Part shown: positions 52,575 through 63,976 of the stretch, in pieces
Numbering within the stretch: the stretch's first letter is position 1
Layout of the letters: each line of letters starts with the position of its first letter
NCBI GenBank assembly: GCA_030844895.1
Contig: CM061228.1
Span: forward strand, 135,203,068-135,267,067
Reading direction: 5' to 3'
DNA from: Ambrosia x helenae
Lineage: Eukaryota; Streptophyta; Magnoliopsida; Asterales; Asteraceae
DNA: 64,000 nucleotides
Notes under the pieces: generated by a model
Databases searched by the model: none
Told to the model about the DNA's origin: nothing
What the model saw: only the letters and a program-made list of their open reading frames with translations
Made by a program: the position numbers and the translations under genes

Positions 52575-53710
52575 GGAATCTTTAAACGCACGTTATAGCT
52601 ATGTTAATAGTTAACGTGCGTTTATAGATCAACAGGTGAAACAAACAACACAAATGCACGTTAATATATTTAACACGTTTCAACTAGTTGAATCTTGGTA
52701 TGTAAGCATGTTTACATATCCAATATCATTCTCACTCAAACGCACGTTAATATATTATAAACACACTCACACCATCAAGATTCATATTTCTCAATTCTTT
52801 AACTTTTACATATTTACATATCCAATATCATATATTTCACTAAAACTAACTTAAATTTACAAATGTAGCCATGTGTTATTCTTCTACACCATCATCAACT
52901 GCATAAAGTCTCAGTCTTTTCGAAACAACTATCTATTTAACTGCTCACAAACAAGTAACACACCCAATTTCCAAGAAACACCAAAAAAAAATGATAAAAT
53001 CCCACAAAAGAAACAAACCCAAATCACACAATATTAATTCAGAAAACATGTTTTTACCAAAATCTAGAATAAAAAAATTCTACAAAGAACAGAGGTGTAT
53101 CGAAGGTGGGGAGGGGCAGGGAGACAAGCGTAGAACGAGAAAGGATTTGGATGAGAGAGAAAGTGCGGTGAATGAGCTCTGGAGAGTAGCAATGGCTGCC
53201 ATTTTTTTTATTTTTATAAAGTTTGTGGTTTAATGAAGGTGCACTAGAAGTAGATTGCAGAGCTTTTATTATTTTATCCTGATAGATAGATGGATGGAGA
53301 ATGAAGGAGCAAAAGAAAGAGGATAGAGTTTCATATTAACTGCCATGCCATTATAAACACACTCACTTGTTTATGCTTGTGTTTAAAGTTAATGTGTATT
53401 TTTCAACTTTTTAAGGGTGCGTTTAATTTTGGCTGTTCCATGATTTAAAAATTTTGGGTGCGTTTGTTTATTTTTATGGGTGCGTCTAAAGTTAATTGTT
53501 ATTACTAGGGTGCGTTTGTTTTTATTTTCTAGGTGCGTTTGTTTTATGTTGATGTGTTTGTTTTTATTTTCAAAGTGCGTATGAAAGTATACAGGTGCGT
53601 TTAACACACTCTGTTACTCCAACTTCTTTTTTTCTTCTGCAACTCATGTTAACCTAATTGTGCGTTTAAATATTGGTGTGAGTGCGTTTAGAATGAATGG
53701 ACCAAAACAA
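52575..53710. repeat. Region with polarised AAACGCAC / GTGCGTTT motifs
   Basis: The left part has AAACGCACG at 52584 and 52739, including a 13-bp inverted repeat (52583-52595 with 52612-52624). The right part has eight or more GTGCGTTT variants (53418-53690). The orientation switch around an interior with an open frame of 80 codons (52991-53233, no motif) suggests one transposon with subterminal repeats. Its ends were not found. Confidence 0.5.
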
Positions 53711-55132
53711 CTTATCATCTCTCACTTTCTGTTCAGTATCATGCTCTGTTTAAAAAAAAACAGAGCATGTTTCAAGTTGTGGGTTTTCAAAATCAGAGCA
53801 TTCATTTACGATTATACATTTCAGCTTCTTCATTTACATTTAGTAACCATGCTCTGTGTTTTAATTTTTGGAATGATTCTCTATAATCGTTTTTTTTTTT
53901 GCACTGTTCTTCATTTACGTTCAGTGGTCGTTTTTTATTTGGTATACTTAATTTCGAATTCAACTGATGTTGTATAATTCAAATTTGAATTTGAAATCGT
54001 TCACGTATGTTATGAAATCATTTTACTAAAATAGAACGTGATTGTAGTAATCAGTTACAGAGAAAAAAGTTTGATTTGCCCTTGGATTTAACTGCAATTG
54101 AAATTAATTAGAGTTTAATTAGGTTAATCGTGGTTTGGTTAAATTGACAGGTGGCGACTTTTAGTAGCTTGTTACACTTTGTACGTTAAAAATACTTTGT
54201 ATCCTATACTTTCTCTAATTTTTTTAGAAGGTTATCATCTATTTGTGTGACCATTTTGTGGGGATATAAGTTTCCTTGTTTATCTTGCTGTCATTATAAA
54301 TTAAGATATGTAGGTTGTCACTGAGTAGACTTTTCTTTTAATTAAAATTAAATTAAAGGTCTTCTAATCTTTGGTTAGAAAACATTTATACTCATTGTTG
54401 TTATGGTTTTGTTGTGTGGAATAAAATTGATCCTTTCTTCTTTAAAAAATAAATAAATTAAAGGAATGTTCAAAGTCCTTTACAGAAGGTGGTGGGAGAT
54501 ATGAAGTCATTGAGTCTATCGTGGTAGGGGACAAGGGCTAAAGAAGAATTATTAGATTGGGCTTTGTGGAATGGGTTTAATGTTTACAGAATTGGATGGT
54601 AGGGGGTTGATGTCTTGGTGGTTGTCAATTTTTTTTGGATGGCAAAAATCTTTTATTCCCCAAATGTTAATTACATTGTAAAAGCAAAACACTAAGACAA
54701 TGTAACATACCCGAAACACCCCGTAGATACTACTATTACAATAAAAAATCTTTTTACCCCATTGCTATTTGCTGTTTTGTTTTGGTGTGTATGTGTGTAA
54801 GTTTGTTGGGGTGTTGCTACTAGCTAGTATCTCATGGTGAAATAAAATTTTCCGTTGGCCGCTAAAAAATTAAATGGTGTAATCAAGCTTTGGAGACTTC
54901 GAGATAACTCACTCACTGAAAGTCTGAAACCATTTGGTTCAAAGCCTTGAATAAATCATTGTTTCTTGAGATATTTGGATGCACTTTCTATTGCACTAAG
55001 GGGTGCGGGGAATCACTAGATTTGGTCACAGGTACCCTATTAGCACGGTAACATCGTCGTCGGTAGTGCTGGTAGGGGTCCCGTAAGCAAATTCTGCTTG
55101 TAGTTAACGAGAGTTTCTCTCTCCAAAAATTA

Positions 55133-55170
<38 letters not shown>

Positions 55171-56540
55171 GTACTAGGTGGAGGTGGTGGCTTCACTTGT
55201 GGTGGAGAAGGTGCAGTATTATGTTATTATTAATATTATTATGTGTGAAAATAATTAAATATTGAGTAAAAAATTAGTGAAGTGTTGTCTCTAAAAAAAT
55301 GTTTCAGTAAAGTGATTTAGCAGTACAGGATTAGTGTAAATTAGTAAAGTTGAAAAAAAAGGGTTGCACCCATCCCCTAGTAATATACATTTTTAGCACA
55401 TGTTAATGTTTAATTATTTTATTTCTTATATCTTGAATAAATTAATTTACAATTGTGTTTCCTTTTTCTTCTATCATCATACCGATATAGGTTTATAGAA
55501 GATAAGTTGTTTTCGTAATAAAATATTTTTATAGCATAATCTTTTTGGACTAGTGTCATGGTCTTCGATCAAAGAAAAACACGGGTTGATATCGTTTTGA
55601 AAGTGTCACAACTTTATCTTTTTGGTTTTTTTATTTATTTTGGTTACACGAGGGCACCATACGTGTAATGAATATGTAACGATATCTTTTTGTGCGTATG
55701 ACTACTTTATTTTCTTAGTTTATCATTTGGTTACCCAATAGACTGTATGTATAACTAAATCTATTGTTGTAAATAGATTTTATTTTGTAGTATACATTTT
55801 CACACGGAAATCGTGTAGGTGGTACTAATAAGTTTTGATACAAAACGCATATTCTGGTGGAATGGTACATGGCTTGATGAGAGGTGATTTGTGGCCGAGT
55901 TGTCACAAGTTCAAGCCTTGAAGGATGCCAGATTTTATTAATTATTTACTGTCATGTCTTTAGACGGATGGGTGGTCAAGTTTTCTCTGAATTTGTGGAC
56001 CTAAATAACCAGGAGACGATATGCTATATAATTAAAGCTTCATAAAGATGAACTGTTAAACACTTAAACCTATTTGATTATTATATCAATAATATAATAC
56101 AATCTTGTTTGCCTTTTTAAAAAAAGAAACCGTGTTTGACTTGGGATTCGCAATTAAAGAATCTCTCTATCGGTAATGTTGTGCCTAACTTAGAGTTCAT
56201 AGCTTGTGACTAGACATGTTAAAAGCTAGTTTAAATTTGTTTAGGAGCTTTTGGTCGCAGTTTGAAATATTAAAATCTTATCCTGATCGGCTGACCATTA
56301 TTTTGTTATTAAAACCCAAACCTTTTTAACTATTAATTAAATTTATTCTATTATCCTTCTAACTATATTAAATATGTATTTAAATATTTCTTAGTCTGTA
56401 CCACTTTTAACTTCACTATATTCGCATTTTACTATTTTTTGTCTTCAACATATATCAAACCGTGTCTTTAAGTTAATTCGTTAAAACATCTTTAACCATA
56501 TACCTGATATCTTCATAGAGTGTTATAAAAAGTAGTAATT
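53711..56540. other. Non-coding stretch, 2.8 kb
   Basis: No gene recognised. It has a (TA)n tract at 55139-55168 and a segment (54625-54740) with TTTTTTTTGGATGGCAAAAA that I associate with LINE tails. The open frame at 55715-55906 shows no motif. Confidence 0.5.
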
Positions 56541-56572
56541 ATATACAGAAACATGTTTTTAGTTGTTTTATA
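56541..56572. repeat. 32-bp direct repeat, left copy
   Basis: Exact match to 58679-58710; it contains ACAGAAACATGTTTTTAG. It directly abuts the Helitron 3' end. Confidence 0.95.
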
Positions 56573-58678
56573 CTAGGTTTGAGACCCGTGGGTACCCACG
56601 GTGCAAACCAAAGTAAATTAAAAAAATATATATTAAACTAAGACTTGTACTCCATTATTCAAGTTTAGTGTCCACAACGTAAAGTCTTCAGAATAACGTT
56701 TTGCCTGATATTTTTTTCTTATATAAACGTGATGTTTCAATGTTGCGTTGATATGATCTGGATATTAAAACTAATATATAACTTTGGTTTTAATGTCAAA
56801 GTGGATAATTTAGGTAACTTATAAATAACGATAACAACGAAAACCGATTACCTATTATGATCAATACTCAACCAAAGTATAACATTTAACAAAACACCAC
56901 AAAGGTACAAATACATTTTGTTTTTGTAAATTACCTTTATTATATTTTTATTTTTAATGTAATTGTAATTAGGAAATAACTTGTTTTAAAGATCAATGGT
57001 CACGCACGGTTCAAACCAAATAAAAAACAAAAAAAATTAAAATAATACTTGTATTATTGAAGTTGTATGTACATAACGTCAATGAAGATAAGTAAATAAT
57101 TGCATCAAAATTACTCACATTATTCATAAATCTTGAAAGACTTCTTTGTACACAACATTTGATGTTTTGTTCGTCAGTTCACCATTTTCATCTACTATAA
57201 CTATCTTCAGTCCATCTCGACTTCTGACTCTTGATAGCGCAACATACAACTGCCCGTGTGAAAAAACTGGATCCTTCAAATACAACCCAACTCTGGATAA
57301 GGATTGTCCTTGACTTTTGTTTATTGTCATTGCGAAAGAAACAACAATTGGGAATTGCCTTCTGTTAAATTTAAAAGGAATTTTTTATCCGAGGGGGATA
57401 AAGTAATTCTTGGAATAAAAGTTCGCATTCCAATGTTACTTGCTGAAATGATTTTGGCTTCAATTACACGTTTTCTCATTTTAACAACTTGTAACCTTGT
57501 CCCATTACGCAAACCACTTTTCTGATCAATGTTTCTAAGTAACATTACGGGGACACCAACTTTCAAAACCAAACGATGGTTTGGTATTCCAGAAAACTTA
57601 AGACCATTCAGCACATCAGGAGAAACTAATCTTTCATCAACCTGTTTGTTAACATCTTCTGACTGGCAAACACTATCCGAATTAGATACTCAACTTCGTC
57701 ACCGGGAAACATTGAAAGTAATATATCATTAATTTCATGAACAACTTCATTCTTCGGTGCCAATATAGCTCGATCTTGAAAATAAGTCGGAATGTGGATG
57801 TTATCCAACAGTGACGGATAAACAAAGTCTATCAAATCAGAAACAAGATCCGAAGATTGAGAAATAAGTAAGTCATCAGGTATCAAAATAACATCCTATA
57901 CAAGTACACATGTATTGAAAACAACCCAATCTACATAACTACACATGTCTGTTATGGCAAAAATGATAAAATCGACTAAGCGACAACAATAAAATATAAA
58001 AAACAGGTCCAAGATCATCCGTTTGAATATGGATTATTTTCTATAAATCATCACCCATAACCCAAAAACTTACATGCTAATATGCGCAGCAACGCGCGCC
58101 AAGAACATTATATGAACTTTATCTACATATGGCAAAGATTATATGACCTATTATAAACATAATATAAATGATAACATTGTGTCATATACTTTTTACAGTC
58201 ATATAAACATAATTTAAATATGGCAAAGACTATAAAACCTATTACAAACATAACATACCTCATAACATTGTCTGATATGCTTTAGGAACAGAAATATGAA
58301 CCTAATCTATATATGGCAAAGACTATATCACCTATGTATCAGTTTTAATATGTAATAGTCTGTAATTTATCAACTGATTATCATAGGTTAGTTTCCTAAA
58401 CAATAGTTAGCCATATTAAACATATTTCCAAACTAACATACTAATACAAAACGATTATTACATATATTCAAGAACAATTATTTCAGATAAAACATTGATC
58501 AAAAACATCAAACGTGATTAATAATAAATAATAAAACCATACAATCTAAAATTTTCTTAATGATAACTACATATAGTAAACACTGATTGTTTATTACATA
58601 AATTTCAAAAACAGAAATTGTTACTAAATACATATTCACATTAAAAATAAAAATCAAGATATACGCTTACTAATTTGA
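56573..58678 (-). mobile_element. Helitron with decayed helicase, minus strand
   Basis: The minus-strand 3' end is CTAG at 56573-56576, preceded by the hairpin CCGTGGG-TACC-like palindrome CCGTGGGTACCCACGG (56588-56603). The flanking base outside is A on the plus strand, as expected. The body has the PIF1-like remnant at 57124-57886; the rest (57900-58670) is AT-rich and non-coding, with repeats of ATATGGCAAAGACTATA. The 5' end is taken at TCAAATTAG (58678 down), just inside the 32-bp repeat. Confidence 0.72.
57124..57886 (-). pseudogene. PIF1-like Helitron helicase, C-terminal 250 residues, frameshifted
   Basis: Three consecutive pieces lie in different frames. 57626-57886 has ILAPKNEVVHEINDILL, 57327-57614 has GVPVMLLRNIDQKSGLRNGT, and 57124-57330 has TINKSQGQSL and FSHGQLYVALSRV. 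All are hallmark C-terminal motifs of PIF1-type helicases in order. At least two frameshifts separate them and the N-terminal ATPase and Rep domains are absent, so the protein is dead. It is more complete than the copy at 1083-1250, whose LRNPVFSHGQLY matches its LKDPVFSHGQLY. Confidence 0.9.
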
Positions 58679-58710
58679 ATATACAGAAACATGTTTTTAG
58701 TTGTTTTATA
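58679..58710. repeat. 32-bp direct repeat, right copy
   Basis: Exact match to 56541-56572. It continues into TGTTGG, giving the A/T junction expected of an empty Helitron target. Confidence 0.95.
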
Positions 58711-60449
58711 TGTTGGTAATTTATCAATTGGAAATTAAATAGTCATTATATTTGTGATTAATATAATAATATTTAATTATAAAGCGAAGATAATTGACAG
58801 ATCTAAGCTTTAAGTTTGTGTGTTTGTAACATCCCGAAAATCCGCTTCGCTTAATTACGCTATTAGGCGTGAATAAGAAATGACAAGATGAATTAAATAG
58901 TAGAATGAGCCGTTTATGGGTAATAAAATGGGATGATACGAATGTGGGTTATGTTCTAATATGAAAATTACTAGTGGAAGTTATTATCTTTATAATGGGG
59001 AAATAACACTAGAAAGAAACTTGCATAGTTAAGGTTATGATAACAAAAGGCTTTGGGGAAAACTTGAGGGACTTGTGGTGTAAATATGGCACAAAACAAA
59101 TGGTCCAAACACACCCCAATAGGGGTAAACGAATTCAGCCCTCAAAGAGGGCATTCTTGAGCTTAAACCAAACCCTAAGTCCCTAAAGTTGAAGAATTGA
59201 TGCAAGAGGTTGATGTAAGAGATAAATGGTTGGTTCTAGAGGGCTAATCTTCAAGGATTAAGCTTTGGTAAGAACCCTAACCCCAAATTCGTGTAGGATT
59301 CGAACCCCACATGTGGGTTTTGAGCAAAACATGTTAAATTCATATTATTGCTTGATTTTAAGTGATATTGATCATCTTTAATAGTTTAGAGATGAGCTAA
59401 TCACTATAGGTTGCTTGTTTGCAAAGGATGATAATATTGGGTTTTCATTTGAGCTTTGATGTTGCTAAATTAGTTGTAAATACATGTAATGGTAGGAATG
59501 ATGTGTAGTTGATGATATGCATGTGGAAAATTGGTCATGATTGAAGGTGATTATGCGTTTTGATGGAATGCGTGTATTAGAAGCTTGTATATTGAGTTTA
59601 GAATGTTGTACGCACACCATGTGTTTGATGAAATGTCTAGATGAGTATGATGTATGAAATTGTATGCAAGACTTGACAAATATGAAAGCGTTAGTATGTG
59701 TCGAATGAATTCTATGTGCACCAAAGTAGTCATATCATGATATGTGTGCTATAACATGCTAATGTAATGTTTAGGGTAAAAATTGATATGGAGTAGTATA
59801 TCGGTATGGATGTATGTATCTAAATATTGAAAGTTGCATACATGATAGTTGACTTTCTGAAAAGTCAACAATGTAGAATAACATGATTGCGTGATTAGAA
59901 AACACTATGTGATGCATCACATGTTAGACTATGATGAATGTATGTTTTAAGTATGATAGAAATTGACTAATGAAAATCAATGTGATATTTGGTTGGGAAT
60001 GGTTGTTAGTGTGAATGATCATGTATGCTAACAATGATGTGAACATGATGATATGAAAGGATAGGAAGGATGGACTCAAGCATGAGAAGCTAATGGGTCA
60101 ATAGGAGGCAAGTAAACGAGCATGAACTTGGAGGACTTGAGGTAAGTGGTTCTTATTCCACTTAGGATAATGAATCTTAACATGTATATGTGTTTGTAAG
60201 TAGTATGAGGACCGTGAGATGATGGAACGTAAATAACGAGGTTAAGGCTTGAATTGGAGTTTATAATGGAATAAACGTGGCTTCGAATGGATCGGCGTGG
60301 ATGGGTCTAGAAGGGGTGGAAAGGAGAAACAAAATGGGAATGTGCAGAGTCCACCGTAAGAGTACGGTGGCACCGTTCCCTTACGGTGGCCCCTGCAATG
60401 TTTTTCCCCACCGTAGGGCAGAGGGGATACCACCGTTGGGTTTTGTGGT

Positions 60450-60489
60450 CCACCGTAACCTTACGGTGGCCACCGTAAGGTTACGGTGG
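60450..60489. repeat. Perfect 40-bp palindrome with related half-sites
   Basis: CCACCGTAACCTTACGGTGG is followed directly by its exact reverse complement. Each half is itself a 9-bp inverted repeat around two bases. Further CCACCGTA and TACGGTGG half-sites lie at 60351-60440. Confidence 0.95.
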
Positions 60490-60929
60490 GACCTGGAAAT
60501 GTATATTTTTTTTAGTTTATTCTATCGTATGTTGATGTTTCGCTTACGTACGCGACTCGTAATAGCGTTTAACGCATCAATTAATATTGTTGGACCTCGT
60601 GTAAGGCTATGTAAGGGTGTAGCATGTAATACTAATGTTAGTTTTGTAATATGATCATAGTACGAAATGATACAAGTGCGTGTAGTTTAATTGATACGTT
60701 GCTCGATGGTATCAAATACGATAAGTAGATTGTCATGATTAAGTAGATTGAGAATGTGCTGTAAATATGGGTACACATGCTCGGGTTTGAGAGAGAGTTT
60801 CATGCATGTAAGGGTTGGTAATTATGAGTAGATTGAGTATAGGGCTGGAACGTCATATTTGTCGTAGAGATTAGCGAAGAAAGAGTAACATGACGGGTCA
60901 AGTAAGTTATATGAAGGACTTGTATGATT

Positions 60930-61110
60930 GTATGTATGGTGGTATTATATGAAGGAGTTGTATGCTTGTATGTATTGTAGAATTATACAAAGTGTATGCT
61001 TGTATGTATTGTAGAATTATACGAAGGGAGTGTATGCTTGTATGTATTGTAGAATTATACAAAGTGTATGCTTGTATGTATTGTGAAATTATATGGAGGG
61101 GAAGTGTATG
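60930..61110. repeat. Tandem repeat, 33-38 bp unit, about 4 copies
   Basis: Units begin GTATGCTTGTATGTATTGTA and end AATTATACAAA or a variant. Starts are at 60960, 60993, 61031 and 61065. The spacing alternates. Confidence 0.9.
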
Positions 61111-61605
61111 TTGGACGCATTGTGGGGTTATTAACCTTTGTTATGTGAATGATAGGAAACGTAGGTAGGTACGTATGATTGCAGGAGACGTGGAGGTTCG
61201 GATCGGGGTAACCCACCCGAACTCGAATGAAGGCTGTTGGACAGGATCACAGAGTATTGTTGGATGTTACTTCCGCGTCATGAGTAGATTACATGAGGTT
61301 ACCTATTGAACTAACGAAATGGTTTTGTGGTGAATGCAGGATGTCTTGTCTATCTTGAGAAGTAAGGAAAGGATGGAGATCGAGCGAGGAGGCGGATTGT
61401 ACGTGGTCACGGTCACATAATCAAATGGAGAGGAGTCACGTAGAATGTATTAAGAAATATTTTAAGATGTAACACCAAAAATACATACTAGAATCGGTTT
61501 CTAAACGTTCAAGGTTGTTATTAAAGAAAAGAATTTTTCGGTTGGCTTTTCCGCTGCAAGTTTCTTGATATTGGCTTAGGGTGTTACAGTGTTAAAACTT
61601 AAATG

Positions 61606-62242
61606 TGTTGGAAATTGTGTTTGTCTCACGTTCGTGGAGAAATAAATTATGTGTTGGTTTAAACGTATAATTCTTTAGGGAGTTATATTTCTATGTATCA
61701 AGACACATCCAGTGGCAACCAGGAGGCTGAGAAGCACTTGACGTACACGTGCACTGCCCGAGATTGGGACCAGGATTGGACAATGGACGTAAAGTGGCGT
61801 TTTGATAATGCACTTCACACTTTGTCTCTTGTGTGGCTCAAATGACCAGTGTGGTCAACTGGTCAACCATTCAAATAAATGGTGGCAGTCAACTTGTCAA
61901 CCGAAGACTATTCAAATTCAGCAGTTACAATAATTCATTTTGTTTGAATAATAAATTTATTAGGCTAATAATTACGAATTCAATTCAGACAATAATTATG
62001 ATTTGAATTCAGACTTTTTACCGGTTCTGGTTGCATAGCCTGTTGTACCCTAGGAGACAGGCCGGTTCTTTTGTGTAGCCCTAAATCTGTTTTAAGGGAC
62101 CTTTGTTAAACAGAAATCTATCATTTTTTTTTTCTGTTATTTTCATTTGTAATTTGTTTACGGTCTTATTGTGTATTCTAATTTGCTTTCATTTCAATTA
62201 ATAGAAGTGTTATTTTATTTTTTATGAACGGTTGTCTTACAT
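61606..62242 (+). mobile_element. Copia LTR-like sequence, right end uncertain
   Basis: It starts TGTTGGAAATTGTGTTTGTC followed by CACGTTCGTGGAGAAATAAA, an opening I associate with Copia LTRs in dicots. The 3' part has GAATTCAGACTTTTTACCGG and ATTTCAATTAATAGAAGTG. A TSD was not found and the end near GTCTTACA (62242) is a guess. Confidence 0.45.
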
Positions 62243-62620
62243 TATATTCACGTACTTCATATTCTAATTATCAACAATAATTAAAAAACATATCAAACTT
62301 TGAACTGCTAAAAGAATGAGCAGCGTCTTCTGTAGAAAATGACAGGAATCATTGACAAGAAAAATCTTTTGGTTATAAGCAACGGATCTCACAAAATCCA
62401 ACAAAGAAAAAGAAGAAGAAGAAAAATTACTGGGATAAATTACTGGAAATCATGAAATCAAATATAACACATATAATTTATAGGATCATAGCAAATCAGA
62501 TTACTTCATATTTTATATACATTATATAGAATGGGTTATTTTTTTTTTTATTTCCAATCAAGTGGACGGTTGGGCTTGGCCTAATAATGAAGATGGTGTT
62601 GGGCCAAGTACTATATGGAG
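62243..62620. other. AT-rich non-coding stretch
   Basis: No gene or repeat end recognised; an (AAG)n-like run lies at 62404-62424. Confidence 0.5.
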
Positions 62621-62621
62621 C

Positions 62622-62831
62622 CATGGAGGTTTTGTAATGAGTTTGATGAAACCGCTGATCACATTCTCACTGCGTGTTATTTTGCATCAAGTATATGGAG
62701 CAAGGTGAGAGTAAACGGTGCGGGGTTCTACCTATGTTTTCAACAACAAATCGTTTTTTACTTCTAAGACGATGGAAGACATTAAAGCACTTAGGTTCCT
62801 TTGGATTAAAAATAGGTCTTCCTTGAAATCC
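62622..62831 (+). pseudogene. LINE reverse-transcriptase C-terminal fragment (zf-RVT)
   Basis: The frame reads WRFCNEFDETADHILTACYF then ASSIWSKV, the Cys-x2-Cys/His-Cys zinc-binding tail of plant LINE reverse transcriptases. After stops, LRFLWIKNRSSLKSL follows, also typical of that tail. It is a relic with stop codons, cut at 62832 where the next element begins. Confidence 0.8.
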
Positions 62832-63015
62832 TTAGACCCCCTGTAGTGGGGTGTGGTTTTTCAATTTTTTTCAAAAATAGCGCCCTCCACACCGCTACAG
62901 GGGGCGCTATATACCAAAACTAATGTGGGGCTTTATATTTATAACGCCACTTGATAATTTAACCACCCAATCAAACCTTGCCATGTGGCAAGGTCAAAGT
63001 CAAAGTATTTTTTTT

Positions 63016-63072
63016 ATTTTAATAATAATAATAATAATAATAATAAACATAATAATAATAATAATAATAATT
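63016..63072. repeat. (AAT)n microsatellite
   Basis: Two runs of AAT units separated by AACATA. Confidence 0.92.
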
Positions 63073-63181
63073 TAAACATAAAATTTATTAGATTAAATAA
63101 AATAATAATAAAAAAATTAATATTAAAAAATAATATTTATTAAAAAAAATAATAAAAAAATTATATTGAAACATTTGAATT

Positions 63182-63290
63182 TTAAACGGTTACTGTTCCA
63201 AACCGTTTGAAATTCAAAATTCCCCCCCCCCCCCCAAACGTTTAAATTTCAAATTTTGAATTTCAAACGTTTTCCCCCCAAACGGTCATA
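63182..63290. repeat. Inverted repeats of AAACGTTTGAAATTC
   Basis: Alternating orientation copies of AAACGGTT/AAACGTTT with TTGAATTTCAAA lie around a C14 run (63222-63235), just upstream of the TATA box. They could be transposase or regulator sites. Confidence 0.75.
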
Positions 63291-63299
63291 TTTCTAACC

Positions 63300-63308
63300 C
63301 TATAAATA
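63300..63308 (+). promoter_or_regulatory. TATA box upstream of the proline-rich ORF
   Basis: CTATAAATACAAC lies 54-62 bases before the ATG at 63362, a typical plant core promoter spacing. The leader is CA-rich (ACACCTCCAACTCCTCATCC). Confidence 0.7.
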
Positions 63309-63361
63309 CAACACCAAAACTGATTTTTCAGTCACACCTCCAACTCCTCATCCTCAAAACA

Positions 63362-63976
63362 ATGAATAATATGGCCGGTTTTCAACCAGGAGCTGCCGGA
63401 CCGTCTAATGTCCGGCAGTACTCTAGCCGGGTCCGGGGACGGGGCCGCCCCCGGAGACTACCATTCACCTCCTCTCCTCCTCCTACTGCTGCACAACCTC
63501 CTCTTCCTCCTCCTCCACAACATTGGTTATATCCCCCTCCTCCTCCTGCTGCTGCTGCTGCACAACCAACCTTTCCTCCTCTTGAAGCCGATGATGACTG
63601 GACGGATGATGAAATGGTCTGGGCCATGGATTATGTCATGGCTGTTAACGAAATGGACCGACTAATGTTGTCGGCCCCCACCCCCTGGACTGCTGCTGCT
63701 ATCCCCACCCCCACCACCAGACTGCTACTATCCCCACCCCACAACCAGACTGTTGCTATCCCTACCCCGACCCCCTACCACGAGACTACCCCAACTGAGG
63801 AGGACTTGGAAGCCCTCAGGGAAATTGAGGAGGAGGAACGCCTCTGGAGCCTTCCTTCCCCTCCTCGTGAGTACTGCTATTTCCCCTCGGATGCGAAATC
63901 CGATGGACGGGATAGCTCACGTTCCATGTCCCCCGAGTACTACACACTCGAGGACTGGGACAACTACTCTCCATAG
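63362..63976 (+). CDS. Proline-rich acidic protein of unknown function (204 aa)
   Basis: ATG at 63362, stop TAG at 63974-63976; another in-frame ATG is three codons later. Residues about 20-35 are basic (RVRGRGRPRR, AT-hook-like GRGRPRR). About 35-75 are Pro/Ala-rich, 75-110 contain an acidic WTDDEMVWAMDYVMAVNEMD segment, and the C-terminal part is acidic and Ser-rich. It sits behind a clear TATA box and inside the Harbinger-like element, so it may be that element's first protein (a DNA-binding accessory), with a transposase beyond the window. A host gene cannot be excluded. I do not recognise the family. Confidence 0.6.
   Translation: MNNMAGFQPGAAGPSNVRQYSSRVRGRGRPRRLPFTSSPPPTAAQPPLPPPPQHWLYPPPPPAAAAAQPTFPPLEADDDWTDDEMVWAMDYVMAVNEMDRLMLSAPTPWTAAAIPTPTTRLLLSPPHNQTVAIPTPTPYHETTPTEEDLEALREIEEEERLWSLPSPPREYCYFPSDAKSDGRDSSRSMSPEYYTLEDWDNYSP

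Larger units (their letters stand above)
58825..61588 (+). mobile_element. Tekay-like Gypsy solo LTR (2764 bp), TSD gtgtt
   Basis: It starts TGTAACATCCCGAAAATCC and ends GGCTTAGGGTGTTACA, with TSD gtgtt at 58820-58824 and 61589-61593. No primer site or coding follows. The size and termini fit Tekay/Del chromovirus LTRs (inference). It contains a perfect palindrome (60450-60489) and tandem repeats (60930-61110). Confidence 0.88.

Noticed and set aside
60930..61110. CRISPR-like array
   Set aside because: The repeats are directly adjacent with no unique spacers, and the sequence is a plant retrotransposon LTR.
60962..61168. Open frame of 68 codons with repeated CMLVCIVELYK units
   Set aside because: It is the translation of the tandem repeat inside the solo LTR, not a protein gene.
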